NCBI GenBank assembly: GCA_030248135.1
Contig: JASANC010005603.1
Location: 1 to 64,000, forward strand
Length of the DNA stretch: 64,000 nt
Source of the DNA: Theristus sp. LFF4_11
Lineage: Eukaryota > Nematoda > Chromadorea > Monhysterida > Xyalidae
Direction of reading: 5' to 3'
Made by a program: the position numbers and the translations under genes. The notes under the pieces were generated by a model that made no database searches, was not told where the DNA came from, and saw only the letters and a list, made by a program, of their open reading frames with translations. Positions 34,731 to 46,900 of the stretch are shown piece by piece. Within the stretch, counting starts at the first letter, position 1; every line of letters begins with the position of its first letter.

Positions 34731-34930
34731 TGGTTCCACGCCTCAATGCGCGCATAAAAGATGTAAGCTTGACTGCGGAATTCAAGATTGGTGAAGTGCG
34801 ACCCGTGTCCGTGACATGCGTTTTCACTAGGACAGAGATGAATTGCCGGATCAATCATGGAACCAATTTCCTACGCCCATGTAGGAACCAATACCTATCC
34901 TAAACTGCAAACGCAATGAGTCGCAAAACG
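34731..34930. mobile_element. MITE with GGTTCTGCGACTCAATGCGC-type termini
   Basis: Left TGGTTCCACGCCTCAATGCG and right CGCAATGAGTCGCAAAACG are inverted. Related copies lie at 41988-42169, about 46.25-46.45, and 51.56-51.74 kb. The proposed start codon of the kelch gene (34916) falls inside the right terminus. Confidence 0.55.
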
Positions 34931-37190
34931 AAAAACGAAGACGATACAATCAGGCTTGTCGCCGACACCACCGTACGCTGTCATGCGCAATACGTCTCAC
35001 GATTCTCGATATACGGCGGTCGCACGGGCGACAACAACAGATCGCTCTCACTCACGGAGCAAGTTGAGCATTACACGTTGGCATCAGCGACCACCACCAT
35101 AATCGCGCGTACATCAACGAAAGTGCACAACGTTGAACCGATGTTCGACGGCGTCGCATTGGCGCTGAACCACAGAAACGATCTCATTGTCGGCAGTCGA
35201 CAGCGCTCGTTCAACCGTGCGGACGCCGTGTCATACGTGGTCGATGCTTACGAGAGCGCGTCACCGCGGCACCAGACGCCGCTGCGATTGAATGGTAGAC
35301 TTTCGATTGGTTGTTTGGTCCTCGCAGCAAAACAATACGCATGCAGAGATGCACATGTTCGTGCACATGTTTCTGCACGTCGATATAGAAGAACTGCACC
35401 GTGCAAACCACAGGAGCTCCAAGGAAATGCGTTTTCGAGACAGAGCCGTTTTGTTTGCGTTGTTTTTTTGTACCGCAGGCACGCATTATCGCGGCAGCAG
35501 CGCAATACGCGTCGGTCGTTCCGTGCTGGTGTGCGGCCTGAACGACGGTCGCTGTCGATGCAGTCCAGACGCGCTCAACTGGTGGACGCAGCTGGTGTCG
35601 TTTGGCGACGGCGCACGCTACGACGCGGCGATGCTGCTTGTCGGCGGGCACGTCTACGTGTTTGGCGGCCATGAACGCCAGGCGACCACGGACGAGGGTG
35701 ACCATGATCATTTGCCGTTGCGCACCGCGAAACGAATCGAGGCCATCTGCTTGCATCCGAACTATTGCAACGAGTTCGGCTGGATTCAGTTGTCGCCGAT
35801 GCCGAGAGGTGGTGATTGTGTGTTGTTCTGAGCAAACACGCACCAGCGCATTGTTGGTCACGGTCACCGTAGAAAACATTGCACTGTGTTGCATTTCACG
35901 CTGCTTGGCTGTTTTGGTGCTTGCTGCACTTTTTAGGAGCTGTTTCGTTGTTATTTTTGCATTCTCATGCAACAGAAACTAAGTAAAAATCTACAGGGTG
36001 TCCCAAAAAACAGATGAAAAAGCCGACTGTTTACACGTGAAGCCCTGAAATTTGGGTCACAACCAGACGGCCGCACGAGCCAGTTACTTTTTACCTGTTT
36101 TTGGAACACCCTGTACATGCAGTCGAACTCTAAATTGAAGGTTATCAGTTGATTGTTGGTGATCGCTGTTCACGTGATGCATGATTTCTGTGCAGGCATT
36201 GCTGTGGAGGTGCAGTCTGTGCTGCACAGAAAGTATGATCACAATCACTACATACATATCAGTCAGTGACTGGCCTGTAATTTGGAGTTCTACTGCATGT
36301 AATGTACGCTAATACGTTGCCCCTGCACGTTGAGTGAGTTTATCAGCGTGAATTGATATACTGTATCCATGGAGCTCAATTGAAAGTGTTTATAGCCCAC
36401 GGTTCACCCGGCGCAGCGGTGGTTGGCACTGATGTGATCGTTTGCGGTGGGTCGAACGTGAATGACTCGATGCTGTGCGATCGATATGACACGACCGAGG
36501 ATGTTTGGGCGCCGTTCGCAACAATGACAGAGAAACGTTATGGCGTGCGCGTGAGTGAGACGGAGAAGACGCCGAGAGTTTCACGGAATACACCGTGTGT
36601 GCACTCTGTTATAGTGTAGGAATCTTGCACACTGTCACAAACAAACACACGAAACAAGCGCAGATAGGCTGACAGACAGCGTTGGTGTGCTTGCGTCTGT
36701 GTGCAACATTACAATGATATAACAGAACAGCGTGCACGGTCATAGCAAATCTTCCGTTTCAATCTACAGTCTTCACTTGAGAAATGGACATCTCCTAGAT
36801 GTCCGCTCAGCTTTAACCGAGCCTGATTTATTTTTTTTTAATTTCATTCTAAAAAACACATGTTCGCAACAGGCAACGTCCCCCCCCCCGTACTTCGGTG
36901 CCAGTCCCGCAAGAAATTCCCGGTCTCGGGCTCAGCACCCCCGACCCGAGTTGCCCCCCCCCCCGGACATGTGATGCACATTGCAGCTTGTGAACACCGG
37001 CCACATGCTGCTGGCGATCGGCGGCGCGCAGCTGGACGAGTTCGGCAACGTTGTGCACGTGCACGACACCGTCGAATGCTTGACGGACATGACGCAGCCG
37101 CGGTGGACCGTGCTGCAGAATGTCAGGCTGGGCAGCGCACGATACCGGTTCAATCTGGTGCCTCGGTATCTGAGCGAGCCGGTGATCTGA
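34916..37190 (+). CDS. kelch-repeat protein
   Basis: Four exons: 34916-35293, 35479-35808, 36396-36550, 36987-37190. All phases match, including GCGC|GTGAGT to TTGCAG|CTT. About 355 residues. Kelch blades are marked by the double-glycine motif after hydrophobic strands: MLLVGGHVYVFGGHE, AAVVGTDVIVCGGSN and HMLLAIGGAQ. Trp and Tyr spacing (WIQLSPMPRA, DVWAPFATM) is typical of a beta-propeller. There is no BTB or BACK domain in the part seen. Kelch propellers bind protein partners, often for ubiquitin ligases or actin, but the partner is unknown here. The start is uncertain, because the first Met lies in a MITE terminus and more 5' exons may exist. Confidence 0.72.
35994..36113. mobile_element. 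mariner-type MITE, CAGGGTGTCCCAAAA termini
   Basis: 120 bp, TA-flanked, CAGGGTGTCCCAAAAAAC to TTTTTGGAACACCCTG. The termini match those of the 1.1-kb foldback element at 48361-49499. In intron 2 of the kelch gene. Confidence 0.75.
36120..36295. mobile_element. TA-flanked palindromic MITE (CAGTC family)
   Basis: CAGTCGAACTCTAAATTGAA to TTTGGAGTTCTACTG; the outer CATG extends the palindrome. It sits six bases after the mariner-type MITE in the same kelch intron. Confidence 0.65.
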
Positions 37191-37613
37191 GCGACCGTGA
37201 ATTGAGCACGGCAACAAACAACAACAACCGTGAATTGAGCGCTTTTCATCACCGCATGAGCTGAATTATCATTGATTACTCAAGTATTACCATACCGACG
37301 TTACACATGGTGTACAGTTGATGTAGTAAGTAGCAATGGAGTTGAGAAAACGGGTTGCCTACTCATGGTGTCTTACACTTCTCTGGTATTATGCCGTGCA
37401 CTGCAGAATAAAACTGACTGACTGACTGACAGTACGGAATAAAAGCAAAAAACAAATAATTTACATTCTCATCTCAACAGTGCGCCAACAACGGCAACAA
37501 AAAGACGAAAAAATACGCCAGAAAACAACAACAATAACGGATCACAAGCAAATTCGATGTGGGACGAATGAAAACTAATTTATTTGCAAAATTCAGCACA
37601 GTCGACCATACGA
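37191..37613. other. convergent intergenic region
   Basis: Lies between the kelch stop (plus) and the CCDC25 stop (minus). Should contain both 3' UTRs; a CTGACTGACTGAC microrepeat is at ~37417. No gene. Confidence 0.5.
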
Positions 37614-39439
37614 TCACATGAAATCGTCCGAGTCATTGTCCGCAGCGTTGTCCTTGTTGGACGTCATCTTGTCCGGCCGCATCAGTCGCTCGTACGAGCG
37701 CGCCTCCGCGTCGGCCGCCTTTCGTCTCGCCTCGTCTTCGTCGAGTTTCTTCTGTGCCCTCAGTTTCGCCTTCTTGTCCTCGCGCTCGCGTCTGTCTCGC
37801 TCCTCTCGCTCGGCGCGCAGATCGATCGTTCGCTCAACGCGCGTCTTCTCGAGACGATTCACGATCTCGTTCAGGCGCTTCTCGACGTGCACTGTTCGGA
37901 CGGCCTTGTTGCGGTGGAAGCCGACCTATTTGCGAGGTTGTTTCTTGCATTTTTTTCATAATTTCTTCCTCATTGAAATGAAATTTCTCATTTCAGTTCT
38001 CTCATGCTCATGAAACTGTATGCAGTTGGCTGGTCAATAGTGCTGTTCAAGTCCTAGTCTGTAGACACTGTGACTGTGGCGTCTTATAATACAGCAATGT
38101 TGTGCAAACACAAAGCAGCACGCGACGCTGTGACACGCGCGCTATCACAGAGATGTAGTGCAGCGTATACATGCGCGTGTACGCCTGCTTGTCACTGTGC
38201 AACATCGTTGAGTGATTAGAAACTGTGATGCCATTATGGCACAGTTACCGAAAAACAAACACACACAGGTACACAGGCGAAATAACACTGCTGGTTAATG
38301 TGGCGGTGCAATGGCAAACTTCAACAAAGTGCGCAGTTTTCAGTATTTTACACTTGACAACTGTTCGATTGAAGAGCAATTCAAACGTGATGATCTTTCA
38401 ACGGACCTGTCCAACGGCCATGTCACCAGTTTTCTTCAAGTTCTCCCATGGTGTATACACAACGTCAACATTGTTCATTTTGTTGCCCTGGAAAAGAAAA
38501 AACGAGGAACACTATTCAGCTAACGCGCAGCATTGAGTTTCGTTTTTTGGTTTACTCCACGGAAACCGATGGCTTTCCGAGTACAACAAGAAACTCACAT
38601 ATATCAGTCTGGTAAAATGACATGCCGCAACAATCTGGCACCTCAAATTCAGCTGTCTCAATTTAAACGCAGCCAACTCGGTTGAGTGGTTGCGAGGGAA
38701 TTACAAAACTGGAAAATTCAGTTTCTCTCAACAAAAAAACAAAAAAAGGTGTTCGGCAAATGTTAAAAACGACATTTCGGTCCGACATTGCCAAAAAAGA
38801 CGCAAACCTGTATACTGTTCGCTTTCACCAACTGAGCACAGTCATCAATCAACTGAGAGGGAATGTCTTCGATCGTTTGGTGCGGGTGCAGCCTCAGATA
38901 AACGTGCGCTGATGAGACCTGTCGAAGCAAAAACAGCGCGAATTTAATTTTTTTTTTCATAAAGGCATTTGTCTCGTGCACTTTGGGAGTTTTTCTTTTC
39001 TCTGTGATTTCGATTTTTTTATCTCACACTGTAAGATTTTTGGTTTTTACTTTTCCCATTATAACGCTATAAACCGCCACCAAGACCAAACTGAAAACCT
39101 TATATAATTATATTTTCAGTTGGTTCTGCGGCTCAATGCACGCAATCATGCTTGACATGGGAATTTGACAGACATATTCGTGAGCAATGGACCCAGGCAA
39201 TTTTGAAATGCCGCACCAGGCATGAAACGTTTTTGCGTACAGCGTTACTGAAAACCGATCGATTTTAGAAAGAAAGATTTATTTTTTTAATCCAATCCAA
39301 TTCAACCAACCTTATCAACGTGAAACCATACATCCTCCGGCCAACCCCAACGAATCAAATCCTCATTCTCCACCTTGTCGACGCCCATGTAAATCGTCGC
39401 CGTTGGTTGTACGACATTTGACTCGAAATAAATCACCAT
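37614..39439 (-). CDS. CCDC25: coiled-coil domain protein 25 (NFACT-R domain)
   Basis: Four exons joined in phase 0: 39311-39439, 38808-38918, 38407-38487, 37614-37925. The 210 residues compare with 208 in human. The NFACT-R part is unmistakable: an [18 protein letters not shown] stretch, [49 protein letters not shown]. Exon 4 is a long charged coiled coil ([19 protein letters not shown], then Arg/Glu/Lys-rich) ending NDSDDFM. Related NFACT-R modules occur in ribosome quality-control factors, and human CCDC25 has been reported as a membrane sensor of extracellular DNA; the role in invertebrates is not established. The start Met at 39439 follows CTGAAG, with CTGATCAG a few bases upstream as a possible trans-splice acceptor. 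Confidence 0.95.
38052..38238. repeat. palindromic repeat with GTTGCAC-type core
   Basis: Begins AGTCCTAGTCTGTAGAC and includes AGCAATGTTGTGCAAACAC and, inverted, TGTCACTGTGCAACATCG. Same family as 9256-9467, in intron 3 of CCDC25. Boundaries approximate. Confidence 0.4.
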
Positions 39440-40475
39440 CTTCAGACGACTGATCAGATTGAAATTGGGTGTGTTGTGAAATTCACAAGCACGTTTTCTA
39501 TTTTGCGGCGTTTGTTGATTGCAATTTTCTGTTTCATATCATTATTTTGCAGCCCATTTTTACTAATCGACCACGTGGCTTGCCTTTCGGTATGCACTGT
39601 AAACCATGACACCATGCACTTTTGGTTTTCTTGTCCAGTCATCCGACTGCAAAATTACCCTTCGCACACTCAATGGAACCTTCCGCTCTCAAGTCTCATC
39701 CAAATTGATCAAATTTCCATCCCAGCAAAAAAAACCAAGTCTGAAGACCATGCAGCACTCTGCCAGTGATGTTGCACAGTCACAAACAAACACACAGGCA
39801 CATACACACACACACACACGCGGACGCGCGCGCTGCGGTAATATCGTATGTGCGCGCATGTGTGTTTGTTTGTATAATAACTGCGCAACATGTGTTATAT
39901 AGCCGAGTGCACACCAGGACTACCCTGCCCTAGCCAAACAATCAACAGCAACAAAAAAAACAAAAATAGGAAACGAATCAGCCGTTCCCGCAAACTGCAC
40001 AGCGCTCGACCATCAAACAACATCGGCGTTAGTCATTTCAGTTATTTTATTTCGAAAAACAAAACGCAAAACTGCAGCACTCTTGCGCGCACACGAACAT
40101 GAACCAAACGCAGCAAAACATTAAGCGGAACATTAAAAAATACGCCTCCAGCAAGAACGTTGTTTGCGAGAGAGTGAATAGAATAGCTGATGCATCTTTT
40201 TCGACGTCTTTTTGTTGCTATACTCAGGATGAACTTGAAACAATACGTCAGAAGAACGGTAAATCGCGGCAACAACAGCATTAAGTACTTTGAGCTAAGA
40301 TTTGGAGCGTGAAAGGAACCTTGCGTGCACATCGGTCATGATGTTAAATAGTGTAACATGAACAAAATCCACTGATTTACATGTGGTTTTCCGCATTTGA
40401 GCCTGGCCAAGCTTGAGATGCACTAAATGTCCGCCGCATAGGTACAGCAAAAGCAAAGCGAAAATTTATGTCGCG
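39440..40475. other. no gene supported; contains palindromic repeat
   Basis: 5' side of CCDC25. At ~39735-39925 there is a copy of the CA/TG-rich palindrome (GTTGCACAGTCACAAACAAA, then a (CA)n run, then TTGTTTGTATAATAACTGCG). The rest is A/T-rich. Confidence 0.45.
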
Positions 40476-40478
40476 CTG

Positions 40479-40566
40479 TAAAGCGGCATTCATGAAGCAG
40501 TATTTAGTGATGCGCAGCTGTGTTGAAACATAGCTACACGGCCACTAAAAACTGCTTCACGAATGT
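40479..40566. repeat. ~90-bp hairpin repeat, copy 1
   Basis: GCGGCATTCATGAAGCAGTA to AACTGCTTCACGAATGTGC forms a hairpin around TGTTGAAACATAGCTAC. A second copy is at 40884-40970. Similar ends appear near 11850-12140. Confidence 0.55.
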
Positions 40567-40883
40567 GCACCGTTTTTGTGGAACGTTTAACATTAAAATC
40601 TCAACGCAAATGGATTTATATGCTCCAAATTTCAGCTCAGCATTTATGTGCTCAATTTGCTTTTCTGACGTACGTGTTTCAGATCACCTCATTCGTACTT
40701 TTCATTACGGTTAATTGACCGTTATGGCACCAAAGGATATTTTGGAAACTTACTGTGTCACAAAATAATGCCAGAAACCCAAGCCACACAACCACTGGGG
40801 AATCCATAATTTCGGTCTCGACACGATCTCACAAGTGGTGGTGACCTAAGTGTCCTGCGTGCATATTTTATGACATCTATCTT

Positions 40884-40970
40884 AAGCGGCATTCATGAAG
40901 CAGTATTTAGTGACGCATAGCTGTGTTAAAACATAGCTACGAGGTCACTAAATACTACTTCATGTAAGCC
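40884..40970. repeat. ~90-bp hairpin repeat, copy 2
   Basis: GCGGCATTCATGAAGCAGTA to AATACTACTTCATGTAAGCC, closely matching the copy at 40479-40566. Confidence 0.55.
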
Positions 40971-41075
40971 CCTTTAGTAATCTATGTGCAATTGTATATA
41001 AAAGAAGTCATCTTTGTATAATTATAGGTATCTGTATTATATAAACAACTTTGTAATTGTGAATTTGGTTTTGGG

Positions 41076-41826
41076 CAGGGTTTTTTTTCGTCAAGTTTTT
41101 CTTGCGTCAATTGACGCAAACGGTCGAAAAATTTCGCGTCAGCACAAATTTTCTTGCGTCAATATGATATTAGTTTAAATCGAACAAATAACGATAAAGA
41201 AGCAAAATTTTTTGCGCCATTCATCACTAACAGTATCGTTTTTGACGCCTGTGGTTAAACAACAAGGTGATTTTGGCATTTGACAACCCCTGCTGCGCAG
41301 AAACAAAGCTTTACGGGGCCTAGACTTTTTGTAATGGCTTTTCAGTTTCTAGACTTGATTTTTAGATCTGTAGAGCTTCTATGACGACACCTGTTCAGAC
41401 TTGTTCAGTTCAGATTAAAAACAGAACGGAGCGAACAAAAGGTGGAGCTAGGTGGAAGCTAACTGAGGATAGAAGCCAGGTGAACCTAGAAACGGTCAAG
41501 TCAACAATATACGCCACTGTGTTGTTACATCGAACCGTCAACATAACACTGAACAACAATATTAAAAACAAACTATGAATCAGCTGACCATGCCATCCAT
41601 TACATTTGCATGATATGTATGCATTGTCAGACAAAATTATGAGAAGTCCGTGGTCTGCGCCGAAGGCGCGGAAAAATTTTCAATCAGTGCATAAATAACC
41701 CAAAAATGGCATTATGACGTCCTCGAAATTTGTTTGCGTCAGCTGACGCAAACGGCCGAATTTTTTTGCGTCAGCCAAAATTATTTTTCGTCATTGACGC
41801 ACGATTTTGCGTCAAAAAAAACCCTG
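41076..41826. mobile_element. hAT-type MITE with CAGGGTTTTTTTTCGTCAA terminus
   Basis: Starts CAGGGTTTTTTTTCGTCA and ends TGCGTCAAAAAAAACCCTG, flanked by a perfect 8-bp duplication GTTTTGGG (41068-41075 and 41827-41834). Inside each end are further TTGCGTCA/TTGACGCA words. 751 bp, no transposase. A CAGGG terminus with an 8-bp duplication is classic hAT. Confidence 0.85.
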
Positions 41827-41987
41827 GTTTTGGGACATAATAGAACTAAAAAACACATTCCAATTGTTCAAAAGCAGTATTTCAAAAACAACAACTTAAT
41901 CAATTTTTATATTTCAAATTCAGACAAATAGAAGTCTCTTAAGGACTGAATGTTGTCAAATTTACAGGTGACAAATCTTTCATTTTG

Positions 41988-42169
41988 ATTCCGAGACTCA
42001 ATGCGCGCATAGATCGGTAAACAGGTACAGGTTCATGCTTTCAAGCAGTATAAAATTGGTAAAGTGGTCCCCTAAAAGAGGCCGGGTCACTTAGGCTATT
42101 TTGAATTGCCACATAACAATTGAAACTAGGTTCCTTTCGACGTCTGCAAGCGCATTGAGTCGCAGAACC
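41988..42169. mobile_element. MITE with GACTCAATGCGCGC termini
   Basis: GATTCCGAGACTCAATGCGC to GCGCATTGAGTCGCAGAACC, the same family as 34731-34930. The interior shares AAATTGGTAAAGTGG / GGGTCACTTA(A/G)GCTAT words with copies near 46.3 kb. Confidence 0.6.
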
Positions 42170-43912
42170 AAAAAAATAATAATATTGAAGTTCTACGAAT
42201 CAGTTTTTTTGCCAACATTTTGGCACTGGAAAAAACATGTAACAATCCAAGTTAAAGTTAGCAAACTTTAATTTTTTGCGCAAAAAAGTTTTAAGCATAC
42301 AAATTCACTAAAAAGTACAAATAAATTACCTGAAAATCTGTGCTGCACAGAAAAACTTTTGTAATTTATAAGACTGACCATAACTGAGATACAGGAGAAT
42401 AAAACATCTCACAACAAAAACCACAATACGTTACGCCACAAAAAACAGCAAGTGCCGGAAAAGAATTTAAATGGTGGATAACTAAGCAAACTACATACAT
42501 CCACGCCACGCCATGTTTAAAAATTCAATTAAAAAACAAAAAAAAGTTTTATAAATAATAAACAAACGAATAATTAAAGCTGGACTCAAGTTACTCTCTT
42601 CATTGCAGCTGACTCAATTACTACAAACAACTTTACACATTATACACATACATAAATCTTTTCAAAACAGAACGTACAACAAAAAAACAACAAAACAGCA
42701 ACACTACCAACACTTTCGAGACTACATAAAAACAAACAAGAAAACGCATAATTGTGGCAAGAGAAACGAGACCGGAGGAGGAACCGAACTTCCATGAACA
42801 CAAAGACAAAAAACGTGGACTGGCGATGAAGTTCACACGATTTGCTAAGTAAAATAGACGAAATCTTTGAGTCCACGTGACAACAAATTATGCAACGCCA
42901 CAAAAACAATACATCGAGGGCTGGCAATTTGAAATTGGATTTTATATACAAAAAGCGACGGCCAAATCAGCTGATTGGTCCCGAATGGGCCTGGCCAATG
43001 GTTAACAGCGATGCAGTCCTAAAAAATCTGTATTTTGTTCTGTTGCGCTCAATTGTCAAATGTGATAGTAAGTTCTGCACAAAAACACACATACACACAC
43101 AAATATAACAAAGCATGTTTTTGTACAAATTTTGGAACACTGTACAATGTCATATTTCATTAATTTTTGCAATGGTTTTAGTTTGAAACGTAATCAACGT
43201 GTGTTATTAAAATAAAAAAAGCAGTACACATTAGCAAATTAATTTATTGACACACTTGTTAATCACCACGAAACGCAAAATGAACACCGATTTGGAGATG
43301 AAAAATAACACAACAGTTAAATTAGAAACACTATAACCGAGCTGTTTTCTTCCACGTCCACAAAGAGTCGATTTGCCTTCCTTCCTGACTTTGAACTGTT
43401 TTTGATAGCTTCATTTTTGTTAAAATGTTTGTTGACTAGTCAAAACACAGAATTAGAAGAACAAGACAAATCTGAGAAATATCAAGATCAAGAGCAAAAA
43501 CAGCAACATCTTTGATGTAATTTTTCAAAGCTACAAATGATGAAAAAGCAGCAGTTTGTCTGAAAGTCAAAGAGTATAAAAAACAATTAGTCGTCGTGTG
43601 TCACTGTCATGTTGGCTGCAATAATGAAGAAATAAAGAAACCAAACAGACGAAATAAAGCAATCTCAAAACTAACGAACAGAAAAAAATCGTGTAACATA
43701 GCTAAGAGAAAGCTGAAGGAAACAAAGAAAAAAACAACAACAAAATGATACAGGGTAATATATACACAAATTCAGAGATAGATAGTGAGTGAGTGAGAGA
43801 AGGCCAATGGCAACTGGCTTCTGGCGAAACAGAATTCATGGCGTGATCAAACAAACAAACAAAGAAACGGACCAAACAAATGTGTTTGTGTCGTACGATT
43901 GTTGTCAGCGAG
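42170..43912. other. A/T-rich region, no gene supported
   Basis: Downstream of the CRTC stop on minus; the right part is probably its 3' UTR. Open frames are short and Lys/Asn/Gln-rich or hydrophobic antisense shadows. Confidence 0.5.
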
Positions 43913-46900
43913 TCAATCGTGGCGCGTCAATTCTCGCTCCGTGGCGATGTCCACCGTATCATCGGACTCGAGCAGCTGCCGTAGCTCGACGTCGTCGACA
44001 GCCTGAACAGTGCCAATCACAACGTACACATGTGATACGGCCAGTCAATCAAACAGTCAGTAGTTAGTCACAGCCAATCAGCCAGCGTCAGCTGATGCCG
44101 TAATTTCTACAGTAAAGTGTAAAAAGGCTGAAACTGCAGCAATCAATTTCCAATCGGTAATTAATCCCAGTGGTTTTTTTTCAAAACCGCCAGATCGCGC
44201 GTTTTTGCAGTGAAGTGCCATGATCTTGAAACTGAACCAATCAATCAATCAGTCAAACCACCTCCAATATTTGGGCCTTCCGAAAATCCGTTTTTGATCT
44301 AATGTTACACCAATAAATCATATGATCTCCAAAATGAAAGCGATCTCCATCGGGCTCACCAGAACGAAACAAACATAATACTCATTTTTGCAGAGCACCA
44401 CCGACACCGGACTGAAGACGGGGTGCTTGTTGTGGGGAACCAATGAAACACAATAAAACTCACTAGTAGTTCCCAATTAGGAAATCACTGAAACAGTCGA
44501 TTTGATCACTGTGGATTGCAAAAAGAAAACGAAGAACGTTTAAAAAAACACATCGCAGTCGAGGAAAACTGAACGACAACACGTACAATATCAAGGTCGT
44601 CAATCTCGAGAGGCCATGCCTGCTGCTGCACTGTGCGCTGGGCGTCTGCACTGACGCCGTGGGCGTCTGAGAAAAAAAACGAAAAAAACGGTCACACTTT
44701 GAATAGTTGGGCGTTCATTTCATTCCGTCAGTTTTTCATTCCATCCATCTATTTCATTCGACCTTAAATCTGTAGTAGATGAGAATCTGGAATAAAAATT
44801 TGATAAGATATTGTTGTTCAACAGGTCAACAAAAATATTCTTGCTTGACCATTTCGTTTATGATATTACAAACTCGCTTCGAATGGGATTTACATTTACA
44901 TTTACATCACACTCAAAAGTAATGAAAAATCGATAACTTCTTATACAACTCGCCTGTTAGTATAATATTCGGCACCGCAACGGATGGTGAGCCGCCAGCT
45001 CTGAAACAAAATCAAAGGATTAAAAACAAAACGCGAAAACCAAGCAAAAGCCAAAACCGAAAAACAAACAGATGAAATGCAAGAAGAGCGATTTTTCAAA
45101 AGTTACGGTTGTAACTAAACAGACGACATCCCCCCAGAACACAACAACTGTCGAGTGCGACCACCTGGTGTCCATCGGCGTACAAGCAACCTCAGCGGCG
45201 TCTGCGACCGAGACGCCGCCCGACGTGTTCGTGGTGTTGGTGGTGCCCGTGGAGTTTGTCGTCGTCGTGCTGCCTGCGCCGTTTGCCGACGGCGAGTTGT
45301 ACATGTGATACGTGTGCGCCTGTTGCTGGCCGAGCTGCGCCCAGTCCGACGGCGTTTGCTGCAAGAAAGCAGCGCCGTGTACAGTGCGTTGTGAAATCAA
45401 GCATAAGCGGACACGTTTTTTCAGTTTTCGATCAAGAATGCTAGCAGGACGTTGTTCGTGCGCGATGTTTAGCCCCGGCAAGCGAAGTCATTGGACAGAC
45501 AGCACGGTGTTTTGCCGGCCCCTTACGGGACCAAGGTGGTATCGTCCAACGTGGCGCACGCATACGCCCATAACATCATATGACTCGCATTTTAAAGCAA
45601 GCTTAACGAGAAAGATAGCAAAGAGAGGTGTTTATCATTTTCATCTGCGCTGCAAAAAAAGACAATACCCGCAAACAGGGCAGTTTCACCGTTCTGATAA
45701 AAAACTTTCAATGTGTAACGCTGATTAGTCTTGTTTCATTCAACCGCACGCTAATTACGTTCAGAGCAGCGAAAGGAGATGCCGACCGAACGAACGCCAA
45801 CCGAACCGAACGCACCGGGCTCACCCCGACGGAGATGTTGGAGAATTGCTGCGGCAGACTGTCGTACGCCTGTCCGTAGTAGCAGCCGCCGCCGGGCAGC
45901 ACCGGCGGACTGTTCGGCTCTGTTGAGCTGGGCGAGTATTGTTGTTGTTGTTGTTGTTGCGGTGAAACGTCGCGCAACGACGGTGGCGTTGCGGCGGCAG
46001 ACTGCGCTTGTTGCATCTGAAATTGCATGCAATGCGGGTGAATGAATGAAATTAGTTGAAGCGCTGTTGATATTGACGACATGGCCTGTCAGCGTCATAG
46101 GCTACCCATGTGATAGTATCTGTCTACATAGAAGGTTCTGGCTGTTTCTGCTAATTCTGTAACTGACTAACTACGAGCTACTTATCAGTGACTGATTACC
46201 GCTTCGTTTCGTTTCGTTTCGTTTTATTGTTTTATTACCACTAAAGTTGTTTTTTAGTCCGGAGGACAATAGAAGTAGCTGGAGCTAGTCGATAGGTAGC
46301 CAATGTACGTTCGTGACGCGGGAATTCAAAATTGGTAACGTGATCCACGTCCCCAAAATAGGGCGGGTCACTTAAGCTATCTTGAATTGCGACATAAAGA
46401 ATAAAGCTAGTTTCTTTTCTACACCTGCAAACGTGACTGAATACGGTCAACGATTGTTAGGTAAAAAAGGATTGGCAAAAAAAACCAGCTCGTTTTAAAA
46501 TCTCCCGTCGGTTTTTCCCTATGCCATCTCTAGTTCGGTGTGCACAGAATTGCAAAAATCGCCAAACACAACACACAACAGCGACCGACCATTGCAGGGT
46601 GCATTTGCATCGGTGCCGCCGGCACGTACGCGTGCATCTGAACGCCCGGCGGCACCGGCAGCTGAATCGAGTGCCGCTGCCCGGCGCCCGCAGCCACGGC
46701 CGTGCCGCCGCCGAGTGCCGCCGAATCGCCGGGTGCCGCCGTCGCTGCGCCGAGCGGCCGCTGTTGACCGACGGCGGCGATCTGGCCAGCGCCGGAGGAG
46801 AGGCCGCGTTGCTGGCGCTTGGACGGCAAATCGGGCAGCGAGCCGGCGGACATGCTGCAGGTGCGGAGATGTTGCGATCGAGAATAGGATTGGACGTTGT

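Noticed and set aside
38680..38720. tRNA-like words (GGTTGAGTGGTTGCGAGG)
   Set aside because: No acceptor stem or anticodon arm could be paired. It resembles only part of a D-arm.
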